This document shows positions 9,563 through 17,153 of a DNA stretch of 64,000 nucleotides, piece after piece. The stretch spans positions 1 through 64,000 of the forward strand of contig OY970283.1 of assembly GCA_963715995.1 (NCBI GenBank), written 5' to 3'. Every line of letters begins with the position of its first letter. The first letter of the stretch is position 1. Source of the stretch: DATBDN01 sp963715995 (GTDB lineage Bacteria; Actinomycetota; Thermoleophilia; Solirubrobacterales; Thermoleophilaceae). Position numbers and translations under genes: made by a program. Below the pieces are notes generated by a model. The model had not been told where the DNA came from, did not search any database, and saw nothing but the letters and a program-made list of their open reading frames with translations.

Positions 9563-11344
9563 GTGCGCCGGCCCGCCGTCCTCCTCGTGTGCTTGACGGC
9601 CTTGCTGGCAGTCCCGGCGGGCGCGCGTGCGGCCGGACTGGCCGTCTCTCCGGCCCCGGGCACGCCGGATGCCTCGCCCGGCACGCAGGTGAGCATCCTC
9701 GGGGTGGCGCCCGGGCGCATCCTTGGCGTCTCGGCGCGCGGAGCCGTGAGCGGCGCGCACCACGGCGGGCTGCGCCGCTACTCCGCCGGCCGCGGGGCGA
9801 GCTTCGTGCCCGACGCTCCGTTCGACGCGGGCGAGCGGGTGCAGGTCCAGCTGCGATTGCGCGGCGAGCGAGCGCGCGAGTGGACGTTCACGGTGGCGCA
9901 GCCGGTGGCCACTCCGCCGCTCCTGACCCTGACGAGCGAGCAGCCGGACAAGCTCGAGCACCTCGTGAGCGAGCCCGCGCTGTCGCCACCCCTGCTCACC
10001 GTGCGCAAGCCCGGCGCAACCGGCTCGGGGTCGATCTTCCTCACGCCGCTGCCCTCGCCTGTCGTGCATCCGGGGAGCACCACGACGATCACGATCGCAC
10101 CGGTGGGCCCAGGCGGCCCGATGATCGCCGACGCGCATGGGCGGCTCGTCTGGTTCAGGCAGCTGACCCCGCCCGAGGTGGCCGCGAACCTGCGGATCCA
10201 GAGCTACCACGGGCGGCCCGTGCTCACGTGGTGGCAGGGCGGAGTGACCGTCGCCGCCTACGGCCAGGGCGTGGGCGTGATCGCCGACAGCTCGTACCGC
10301 ACGATCGCGACGGTCCATGCGGGCAACGGCTACGAGGCCGACCTGCACGACTTCTCGCTCACGGGCGACGGCGATGCGCTGCTGTCGGTGTATGCGCCGG
10401 TGCTGGTGCACGTGCCCGGCACGGCGGCCGGCAAGCAGACATTGCTACTCGATGGAATCGTCCAGGAGGTCGACATCGCAACCGGCCTGGTCGTGTGGGA
10501 GTGGCATTCGCTCGGGCACATCGCGCTGGCGGAGTCGCACGCCACGCCCGCCAACAGCGCCTACTACGACGCGTACCACGTGAACGCGATCCAGCCGCTG
10601 GCACATGGACGCGTGCTTGTGTCCGAGCGTGACACGAGCGCGGTCTACGACATCGCCCGCGCGGGTGGCCGGATTGTCTGGCGGCTGGGCGGCAAGGCCA
10701 GCGACTTCAAGCTCGGCCGCGGCGCCCGCTTCTGGTTCCAGCACGACGCCACGATGCTCGCGGGCAACCGCGTGAGCCTGTTCGACGACGAGGCGGGGCC
10801 GCCCCAGAAGGCGCCGTCCTCACGCGGGCTCGTGCTGCGCTTGGACAAGCGCCGGATGCGGGCGACCGTGGTCCGCTCCTACCGGCGCCCGGGCCAGACC
10901 TCGGCTCAGAGCGAGGGCAGCCTCCAGGAGCTCCCGAACGGCGACGTGTTCGCGGGCTTCGGCGCGCAGCCGTGGTTCTCGCAGTTCACCGCCGCCGGCA
11001 GGCTGCTCTTCGATGCGCGCCTGCCGCTGGACGACGGCAGCTATCGCGTCTACCGCTTCCCCTGGACGGCCACGCCTCGCAGCGCTCCCAAGCTGGCACT
11101 GCGTGCCGGGTCGGCAGCCGACACGGTCGACGTGTACGCGAGCTGGAATGGCGCGACCGGCGTGAAGAGCTGGCAGGTGCTGGCGGGCTCGGCGCCGGGC
11201 GCGCTCCAGAACGTCGCAGGCGCCAGCAGCACCGGCTTCGAGACGCGCATCGCCGCGCCGAGCGGATCGAGCCTCTACGCCGTGCGCGCGCTCGGCGCCG
11301 GCGGCCGCGTGCTCGCCACGTCGGCCACGGTGGCCGCGCCGTGA
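9563..11344 (+). CDS. Secreted arylsulfotransferase-family protein
   Basis: The GTG at 9563 starts directly at a clean signal peptide (MRRPAVLLVCLTALLAV, cleavage near ARA). An ATG at 9521 would add 14 hydrophilic residues ahead of it. The mature part is a propeller-type sequence with GRLVWFRQL, DLHDFSLTGDGDALL, VWEWHSLGH, FQHDATML and EGSLQELPNGDVFAGFG, characteristic of the ASST_2 arylsulfotransferase family (transfer of sulfate between phenolic compounds). Its stop overlaps the start of the sulfatase gene by the GTGA arrangement, so the two are translationally coupled. The actual acceptor is unknown. Confidence 0.8.
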   Translation: MRRPAVLLVCLTALLAVPAGARAAGLAVSPAPGTPDASPGTQVSILGVAPGRILGVSARGAVSGAHHGGLRRYSAGRGASFVPDAPFDAGERVQVQLRLRGERAREWTFTVAQPVATPPLLTLTSEQPDKLEHLVSEPALSPPLLTVRKPGATGSGSIFLTPLPSPVVHPGSTTTITIAPVGPGGPMIADAHGRLVWFRQLTPPEVAANLRIQSYHGRPVLTWWQGGVTVAAYGQGVGVIADSSYRTIATVHAGNGYEADLHDFSLTGDGDALLSVYAPVLVHVPGTAAGKQTLLLDGIVQEVDIATGLVVWEWHSLGHIALAESHATPANSAYYDAYHVNAIQPLAHGRVLVSERDTSAVYDIARAGGRIVWRLGGKASDFKLGRGARFWFQHDATMLAGNRVSLFDDEAGPPQKAPSSRGLVLRLDKRRMRATVVRSYRRPGQTSAQSEGSLQELPNGDVFAGFGAQPWFSQFTAAGRLLFDARLPLDDGSYRVYRFPWTATPRSAPKLALRAGSAADTVDVYASWNGATGVKSWQVLAGSAPGALQNVAGASSTGFETRIAAPSGSSLYAVRALGAGGRVLATSATVAAP

Positions 11345-12960
11345 GCGCGAACGGAGGGCGGCCCAACCTCATACTCGTCGTGACCGACCAGCAGCGCTCG
11401 CCCCAGCACTGGCCGGAGGACCCCGCTTGGCTCGACGCGCTGATGCCGAACGACGCCGAGCTGCGGCGCACGGGCGTTTCGTTCACGCAGGCCTTCATCC
11501 CGAGCGCGATGTGCTCGCCGTGCCGGGCGAGCATCCTGACCGGCACCTACCCGTCGCACCACGGCGTGCCGCTGACCCTGACCCGCGGCGACCTGTTCCC
11601 CGACCGCCGCCACGCGCGCGACAGCCTGCGCACGGCTGCGCGCCTGGCGGCGAGCGGCGAGGTGCCGCGTGCGCGGGTGGCGCGCTCGGTGGCGCGCGGC
11701 GTGCTGCGACTGGGCGCTCGCAGCGGCAACGAGCCCGAGCTGCGACCCGGCACGCCCACGCTTGCAACGCGGCTGCGCGAGCTGGGCTACCACGTGGCGC
11801 TCAAGGGCAAGTGGCACCTGACCAAGCCCGCTGCCGGCGGCGAGTGGGGTCCGCAGGACGCCGGCCGCATCGAGCGCGAGTTCGGCTTCTCCGACTGGAC
11901 GCCGTCGGAAGCCGGAGGCGACGCCAAGGCGGAGTCGTTCGGCGGCGGCATCGCCGGCCCGAGCGGCGAGGGCTGGGACGAGGACTACACGCGCCAGATG
12001 GAGGACTGGCTCGCGCAGGCCGACCTGCCAGAGCCGTTCTGCCTCGTCTGGTGCCTGATCAACCCGCATGACGTGCTCGGCTACCCGGCATCGTTCGAGG
12101 CCGGCGGCTACAGCGCGTCCGAGTTCGACGACCTTCACGTGCCGCTGCCGCCGACGATCGACGAGGACCTACGCGAGAAGCCAACCGTCCAGGCGCTCCA
12201 GAAGATCGGGCAGACCGCCTACCTGGGCGCACTGCGCGGCCGTGACCAGCAACAGCGCTACGCGGATTTCTACGCGCACCTGCACCGCGTGGTCGATCGC
12301 AAGCTCGGCCGTCTGCTCGCGGCGCTCGGCGACGCGGGCGATCCGCAATCGCTGCGCTCGCGCACCGTGATCGTGCGGACCTCCGACCACGGCGAGCTCG
12401 GCCTGGCACACGGCGGCCTGCGCCAGAAGATGTTCAACGTCTACGAGGAGGCGCTGCACGTGCCGCTGGTGGTGTCCCACCCCACGCTGTTCGGCCCTCC
12501 ACGCTCGACCGACGCGCTCGTGTCGCTGGTCGACCTGGTGCCGACGATGGTCGGCCTCGCAGGCGGGGACGGCCAGGCGAACGGGCTCGACGGGATCGAC
12601 CTCGCGCCGCTGCTCGACGGCTCGCGCGACGCTGTGCGCGACGCCGTGCTGTTCACCTACGACGACCACCAGGCCGGCACGGCGTTCCAGAACGCGCCGG
12701 GACAGCCCAACCGCATCCGCTGCGTGCGTGACGCGCGCTGGAAGTACGCCGTCTACTTCGATCCAAGCGGCGGCGAGCCGCCGGAGTACGAGCTCTACGA
12801 CCTGGAGTCCGATCCCGACGAGGCCGTGAACCTGGTCCACAAGCGAACTGGCGAGGGCAGGACCGCCGCCGCGCGCGCGGAGCTGCCGCGCCTGCGTCAG
12901 CCGGCTCGAGGAGCTGTGCGCGCAGGTCGACGCGAAGCTGCCGTTACGGTCGTGACGTGA
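11341..12960 (+). CDS. Sulfatase (type I, formylglycine)
   Basis: The GTG start overlaps the upstream stop by 4 bases and gives 539 residues. PNLILVVTDQQR (8-19) supplies the N-terminal metal ligands. C58-S-P-C-R62 is the CxPxR signature whose cysteine is converted to formylglycine by FGE. LKGKWHL, SDHGELG and the C-terminal YDLESDPDE.NLV block complete a standard alkaline-phosphatase-fold sulfatase. No signal peptide is visible, so it may be cytoplasmic. The last ~20 residues are basic and atypical, whereas the +1 frame reads SRLEELCAQVDAKLPLRS with stop at 12955. This suggests a one-base shift near 12895. It overlaps the next gene by 4 bases. Confidence 0.88.
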   Translation: MSANGGRPNLILVVTDQQRSPQHWPEDPAWLDALMPNDAELRRTGVSFTQAFIPSAMCSPCRASILTGTYPSHHGVPLTLTRGDLFPDRRHARDSLRTAARLAASGEVPRARVARSVARGVLRLGARSGNEPELRPGTPTLATRLRELGYHVALKGKWHLTKPAAGGEWGPQDAGRIEREFGFSDWTPSEAGGDAKAESFGGGIAGPSGEGWDEDYTRQMEDWLAQADLPEPFCLVWCLINPHDVLGYPASFEAGGYSASEFDDLHVPLPPTIDEDLREKPTVQALQKIGQTAYLGALRGRDQQQRYADFYAHLHRVVDRKLGRLLAALGDAGDPQSLRSRTVIVRTSDHGELGLAHGGLRQKMFNVYEEALHVPLVVSHPTLFGPPRSTDALVSLVDLVPTMVGLAGGDGQANGLDGIDLAPLLDGSRDAVRDAVLFTYDDHQAGTAFQNAPGQPNRIRCVRDARWKYAVYFDPSGGEPPEYELYDLESDPDEAVNLVHKRTGEGRTAAARAELPRLRQPARGAVRAGRREAAVTVVT

Positions 12961-13907
12961 CACGCACCCTGTTCGTGCTCGGCGGTACCGGCTTCATCGG
13001 CCGCGAAGTGGTCTCCGAAGCCGTGGCCGCGGGCTTCGAGGTGCGCGCGCTCGCCCGCTCGGACGCGAGCGTGGCCGCGCTGTCCGCCGCCGGAGCGCGC
13101 GCGATCCGCGGCGATGCCGCCACGCCGTCGGAATGGGCGGACCAGATGCGCGGCGCCGACGTGCTCGTCGACCTCCTCCAGCCCACGTTTCCCAAGCGCC
13201 TCGGCGGGCGCGCGGTCGCCGCGATCGTGCGCGAGCGAATCGCGTTCTCGCAGGCGCTCGGCCGCGAGCTCGTTGCGCTGCCTGAGGGCGAGCGGCCGCT
13301 GTGGCTCTACATCAGCGGCGCGGATGACCTGGAGCCAGCCGGTGGCGTGGTCAGCCACGCGTCTGATCTCCGCCACGAGCTGCGCGGCTTCGCGCGAATC
13401 GGCGTGCCCATCCTGCACGCCGTCGAGGGGACCGGCGCCGACATCACGCGCATCTACTTCGGCGTCATGGTCTACGGGCCCGGCAAGGCGTTCGCCGAGC
13501 ACTTCGTCGACGCGCTGAAGAAGGGTCGCGCGCGGGTGATCGGCAAGGGCGACAACCGGCTGCCGATCGTGCACGTGACAGATGCGGCGCGGGCGCTGGT
13601 GCACCTGGCCGGGCTGCCGCGCGAGCAGCTCGCCGGCAAGGTGTACGTGGCCGCCGACGGCGCCGACGCCACCGGCCGCGAGCTCATGTCCGAGACGGCG
13701 CGCCTGATGGGACGCAAGCCACCGGGTTCGGCGCCAACGCCGATCGTCGCGCTGATCGCAGGCCGTGCTGCCGCCGAGGCGATGACCTTCGACGCTCACG
13801 TCGACAACTCGGCGCTGACCGAGTCGGGCTTCACCTACCGCTACCCGAGCTACCGCGAGGGTGTGCGGCAGACGCTCGCGGACCTCGGCGCGCTCGCCGA
13901 ACACTGA
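12957..13907 (+). CDS. NAD(P)-dependent epimerase/dehydratase (extended SDR)
   Basis: The protein has 316 residues and starts with GTG overlapping the sulfatase stop. The N-terminal LFVLGGTGFIGREVV carries the GxxGxxG dinucleotide motif of extended short-chain dehydrogenases. WLYISGADDLEP and a later VHVTDAARALVHLAG follow family order, although the usual YxxxK pair is not clear. It is probably a sugar-nucleotide or isoprenoid-type oxidoreductase/epimerase. It is the third gene of the sulfotransferase-sulfatase operon. The substrate is unknown. Confidence 0.75.
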   Translation: MTRTLFVLGGTGFIGREVVSEAVAAGFEVRALARSDASVAALSAAGARAIRGDAATPSEWADQMRGADVLVDLLQPTFPKRLGGRAVAAIVRERIAFSQALGRELVALPEGERPLWLYISGADDLEPAGGVVSHASDLRHELRGFARIGVPILHAVEGTGADITRIYFGVMVYGPGKAFAEHFVDALKKGRARVIGKGDNRLPIVHVTDAARALVHLAGLPREQLAGKVYVAADGADATGRELMSETARLMGRKPPGSAPTPIVALIAGRAAAEAMTFDAHVDNSALTESGFTYRYPSYREGVRQTLADLGALAEH

Positions 13908-13922
13908 CGCGGCGCCGGCTGA

Positions 13923-15404
13923 CTAGTTGCGGCAGCGCGCGTAGATCAGGAATGGCCCGGACGCGAACTCGAACCGCGACGCGTTCGCGGGAATGCGCGG
14001 ATCCAGCGCCGAGGCCGGCCCCGGTCGGGCCTGGAAGATCACGCCGTGGGCCGGCGGGTTCAGCCCCACCTGGGAGGTGTGCACCCGTAGGTCCCACGCG
14101 AGCATCGGCACCGAGTAGTCCTCGGTCACGGGCTGGCCGCACGCACGGACGCGACTCCGGCCACCGAACACGGTGATCGCCCGCTCGAGCCCGGTGCGCA
14201 TCTGCGCCTGATAGTCGAGCTGGGCGATCTGCACGCCGAGGTCGCGCGCGCTGGCCGTGGCGAACGGCACCAGTCCGGCAGCCAGCAGCCCTGAGGCGAG
14301 CGCCGCCGCGAGCGCCGGCCCCATCCGCGCGCGGCGCATGAGCCGCTGGAGCACCTCGGACGCTCGTGCGGCGCCGACACCGGCAATCACGCACACGATC
14401 GCCATCGGCGCCGTGACGTAGCGGGTGTTCCCGGAGAACCCGTGCGCGGTCATCACGGCAACGAGCGCGAGCCAGGCGATCGCCAGCGCCGCCAGCCCCA
14501 CCACGAGCCAGTCCTGCGTCGTCCGCCGGCGGGCCAGAGCGAACGCAAGCCCGGCGAGTGCCGCTGCCTCGACCGGGCCGATGAGCATGGCCTGCGCGCG
14601 TTTGACGACCTCGAGCGCGGGGTCGGGCGCGAAGGTCGCGGCCGCGGCGACCGGATCGAGTGCACGGTCAGCCGAGCGCAGCAGCTGGCCGGATCCCCAC
14701 AGCTCCGGCGCCAGCCAGAGAAATGCGACGAGGATGGCCGAGCCGCCGACAAGTGGCCGCGCGCGCGGGTCGCGCCAGGCGAGCCAGGCGCCGTAGAGCG
14801 CGAGGAACGGCCAGACCTCGGGCCGAAGCAGCGCCGCTGCCACGCCGAACGAGAACGCGAGGCGGCGCTGGCCTGCCGCGTGGCGTTCGACCGCCGCCAG
14901 CACGGCGGCCACCAGCAGGCCCTCCGAGCTGCCGAGCCAGGCAATCCGGTCGAAGGTCACGTTGAGCACCAGCGCCAGCGCGGCACCGACGGCCGCGACC
15001 GGGCCGGCCAGTCGCCGACCTGCCGCGTAAGCCGCCGCTATCGCGAGCAGCCCGCCTGCACGGCCGACCACAAGCCACAGTGCCGGGGCGGCCGATCCTG
15101 CAAGCGCGAACGGAGTGGTGAACAGCACCGGCAGCGGCTTCCACGACGGGCCGCCGGTCGTCCTGAGGTCGAGGTGGAGAATCTCGCGGCCCCAGACGAT
15201 CCAGGCCCAGGGGTCATAGGTGGTGTCCCACGGCATCAGCAGCGAGGCCGCCGCCAGCAGCAGCGCGACGCCAACGGCGATCGCGACCCCGCGCGCGTAG
15301 CCGGAATGCGCGTTCGAGCGGCGCGGAGCGGCGAATCCCGCGGGTGCCGCGAGCAGCCGTTTGGGCGGCAGCAGGGCGGGTGATGTCTGAAACTCGGCCG
15401 GCAT
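13923..15404 (-). CDS. Polytopic membrane protein, GT-C-like
   Basis: The protein has 493 residues with about ten strongly hydrophobic segments. The first outer loop holds TTYDPWAWIVWGREI (Asp64), a position where GT-C glycosyltransferases place their catalytic acid. It is followed by a GPSWKPLPVLFTTPFAL re-entry stretch. The C-terminal ~100 residues are soluble. It converges with the epimerase gene with only 15 bases between stops. The glycosyltransferase role is inferred from topology and acid placement only. Confidence 0.55.
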   Translation of the reverse strand: MPAEFQTSPALLPPKRLLAAPAGFAAPRRSNAHSGYARGVAIAVGVALLLAAASLLMPWDTTYDPWAWIVWGREILHLDLRTTGGPSWKPLPVLFTTPFALAGSAAPALWLVVGRAGGLLAIAAAYAAGRRLAGPVAAVGAALALVLNVTFDRIAWLGSSEGLLVAAVLAAVERHAAGQRRLAFSFGVAAALLRPEVWPFLALYGAWLAWRDPRARPLVGGSAILVAFLWLAPELWGSGQLLRSADRALDPVAAAATFAPDPALEVVKRAQAMLIGPVEAAALAGLAFALARRRTTQDWLVVGLAALAIAWLALVAVMTAHGFSGNTRYVTAPMAIVCVIAGVGAARASEVLQRLMRRARMGPALAAALASGLLAAGLVPFATASARDLGVQIAQLDYQAQMRTGLERAITVFGGRSRVRACGQPVTEDYSVPMLAWDLRVHTSQVGLNPPAHGVIFQARPGPASALDPRIPANASRFEFASGPFLIYARCRN

Positions 15405-15461
15405 GCGTCCCCGAGCATCGGAACGCTATGGCCGAATCGGCGACCGCTTGTTGACGCAGCG

Positions 15462-15686
15462 TTACCGACTCGTGGCGATCATGCGAACGGCGCGTTCACG
15501 GGTTCGCGGACTCGCCGGCTCAGTTGCGATCGTCGGTCTCGGCGTAGCCCGCTCGATCCCGTGGTCAGCGAAGAGAGTCTGGTAGCGAGCCACCTCGGGC
15601 GCGCTGCGGTAGGCGACGAAGGCCGGCAGGTCGTCAGTGCAGAACGGCCGGAGGACGAGGCGGTCGGTGAGGATCTCCAGGGTCAG
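15462..15686 (-). pseudogene. Truncated GNAT acetyltransferase fragment
   Basis: Reading from a CTG at 15686, the frame gives LTLEILTDRLVLRPF, then DDLPAFVAYRSAPEVARYQ. This is the classic N-terminal 40 residues of RimJ/RimL-type GNAT acetyltransferases. Similarity stops after about residue 45 and the frame ends at 15462. The expected ATG is CTG and a stop lies just upstream. It sits 10 bases from the 3' end of a tRNA-Ser gene, at the edge of the island. Confidence 0.6.
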
Positions 15687-15696
15687 GGCAGGTCAG

Positions 15697-15786
15697 CGGA
15701 GGGGGAGGGATTCGAACCCTCGGTGCAGGGGTTACCCGCACAACGGTTTTCGAGACCGCCCCGTTCAACCACTCCGGCACCTCTCC
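15697..15786 (-). tRNA. tRNA-Ser (CGA), copy 1
   Basis: This is a 90-nt class II tRNA with D arm, anticodon loop CTCGAAA (anticodon complement at 15750-15752), long variable arm and T arm GGTTCGAATCC. No CCA is encoded. The acceptor stem GGAGAGG/CCCCTCC has an A5-C68 mismatch that the second copy at 23595-23683 does not have, and the variable-arm stem contains a G-T wobble. It may be a decaying or island-carried copy. Confidence 0.88.
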
Positions 15787-15837
15787 AATGCAGTACGGAT
15801 GCGGGATTTCGCCCGGGGCCGGCAAGGGTAGCGGAGG

Positions 15838-15862
15838 GTGCGCTGCAACCTGCGCTGCAATG
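15838..15862. repeat. Short direct repeat, island left side
   Basis: GTGCGCTGCAA-CCT-GCGCTGCAATG consists of two copies of TGCGCTGCAA in tandem. Nearly the same 24-bp sequence occurs at 23468-23491. The pair brackets the lower-GC island and could be attachment-site or integrase-arm remnants. No integrase gene is visible. Confidence 0.5.
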
Positions 15863-15917
15863 CGGCTAACTTTTTGCCAAGAGAGGCAGCGGTTGACCTC
15901 CGTCTTGCGCGGCCATA

Positions 15918-15998
15918 CTCGCCGGCCTTCGTGCCTAGCGCGAGCGGGATTCGAACCGAGGCACGAAGACCCCCGACGGTTCAACCTACTCCGGCGAG
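15918..15998 (-). other. tRNA-like relic / nested inverted repeat
   Basis: Read on the minus strand, this has a D-arm-like GCCGGAGTAGGTTGAACC and a T-arm-like CCTCGGTTCGAATCCCG, close to the tRNA-Ser genes nearby, but no anticodon arm between them. It is enclosed by perfect inverted repeats: 15918-15925 with 15991-15998 (8 bp) and 15927-15936 with 15959-15968 (10 bp). A broken tRNA gene at an integration boundary is the simplest reading. Confidence 0.45.
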
Positions 15999-16118
15999 AT
16001 CGTGCACCGGCGTAATTGCGGTCGAGAAGGGTCGCTCAACGCGGGAGCGGGGCTGGCTGTGCGCCGGGTCGGTGCCCGATCGTTTGCGCGTGATCTCTCG
16101 CGACCCCGGCTTGGCGCT

Positions 16119-16529
16119 TCAGCGCTCGGTCTGACGGACGAGATGTGGCGGGTTGGTCTCCGTCTGGCCGACCGCAGCAATGGTCCGCAGCGCGAGCGCG
16201 GCAGCGAGAGCATGTGGGCGCCGGAGGTCGACCAGCGAGTCGCTGGGAACAGGCGCCGGCGCGCTGAAAACGATCTCCTTCACGTCCGGCAGGGCGACGG
16301 CAGCCGAGAGGGGCGCTCCGACTTCGACAACCAACGGCACGAGCTCAGTTCGGGAGTTGGGACGCAGCCAGCGGGCGAGCCTCGCCAGACGGACCCTTCT
16401 GGCCGTACTGAAGGAGGGCGCATAACCAACGCGCGTAGGCGTCGTCGCTCGCGCGCCTCCTCGGCCCACGGTCGGGAGAGAGTCCATGGCCACTATGGAC
16501 ACATAACCCTGGATCACGCCAGTCCCCAC
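16119..16529 (-). CDS. Possible small hypothetical protein
   Basis: The open frame has 136 codons and G/C-rich third positions over its last ~80 codons (ELVPLVVEVGAPLSAAVALP, then PHALAAALALRTIAAVG), which read like a globular protein. The first ~50 residues look random. No ribosome-binding site or known family is visible. It may be the 3' remnant of a larger gene in the island. The flanks 15999-16118 and 16530-16750 hold nothing I can support. Confidence 0.3.
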   Translation of the reverse strand: MGTGVIQGYVSIVAMDSLPTVGRGGARATTPTRVGYAPSFSTARRVRLARLARWLRPNSRTELVPLVVEVGAPLSAAVALPDVKEIVFSAPAPVPSDSLVDLRRPHALAAALALRTIAAVGQTETNPPHLVRQTER

Positions 16530-16750
16530 TTTGGGTGAAGCTTAACCAGATTTCTGGCGGTCGAGACCCCCATGGACCAGGCGTCCGGTACTCGGCCTGG
16601 GCGTCTAGCACCTCTAACTCGAACTGGTGCTCGGCGCGCGCGTGTTCCTTCAGCTTGTTCTTCTGCCAGCCCGAACAACGTCAAACCGCCGCTGCCTGTC
16701 TGCGGGCGTTGAGGCGAATGGAGCTTGAGGCCGCCTCATAACGCGGATGC

Positions 16751-16912
16751 TCAGTCGTGATCTCGCCCCCGCTTGCTCTGGTGCGCAACCCAGGTTCCGA
16801 TCGCGACCGGTAAGAGGAGCGCAAGGCCGCTCGGTGCGGCGATAGCAAGCAGCACGGACGCGATGACCACGCCGAGCACAAAGACGACGAGCAATGCGTG
16901 TCCGCTAGTCAT
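16751..16912 (-). CDS. Small two-helix membrane protein
   Basis: From ATG at 16912 this is 53 residues: two hydrophobic helices (ALLVVFVLGVVIASVLLAIA and LALLLPVAIGTWV) and a basic tail. A TTG at 17014 would extend it into the preceding gene. It lies 55 bases after the 61-residue membrane protein and in the same direction as the Rhs operon. An immunity role for the Rhs tip is possible but not shown by the sequence. The start is uncertain because no good ribosome-binding site is seen. Confidence 0.4.
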   Translation of the reverse strand: MTSGHALLVVFVLGVVIASVLLAIAAPSGLALLLPVAIGTWVAHQSKRGRDHD

Positions 16913-16967
16913 GGTCTGCACGCGCTGTCGCAGATCGCGGCCTGGCGCATCAAGCGCAGCGTCGCAC

Positions 16968-17153
16968 TTACCCCTGCCTGTCCTGACGAACCTGGCGTAT
17001 GAATAGATATCCAAAGAGGACTACGCCGACTGGTGCCAGGACGGCCCCCGCCGAGTCATAGGAGTCTTGAGTTGGCACACCCGCCAGATCGGCCACGCAC
17101 GAGCCAATGGCGGCGATCGTCAAGAACAGGAGGCCCTTGGCGACTCCCGACAC
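16968..17153 (-). CDS. 61-residue two-helix membrane protein abutting the Rhs stop codon
   Basis: GTG at 17153 follows the Rhs TGA (17156-17154) with no base between, and GGAG lies about 10 bases upstream inside the Rhs end, so translation is probably coupled. Helices are at about 6-25 and 37-53, with a basic C-terminus (IRQVRQDRQ). Position and coupling are those expected of an immunity protein for the variable Rhs tip. The family is unrecognised and the role is inference. Confidence 0.5.
   Translation of the reverse strand: MSGVAKGLLFLTIAAIGSCVADLAGVPTQDSYDSAGAVLAPVGVVLFGYLFIRQVRQDRQG

Noticed and set aside
16002..16538. 178-codon plus-strand frame
   Set aside because: The minus frame at the same place is more protein-like; this one is Arg/Gly/Ser shadow sequence.
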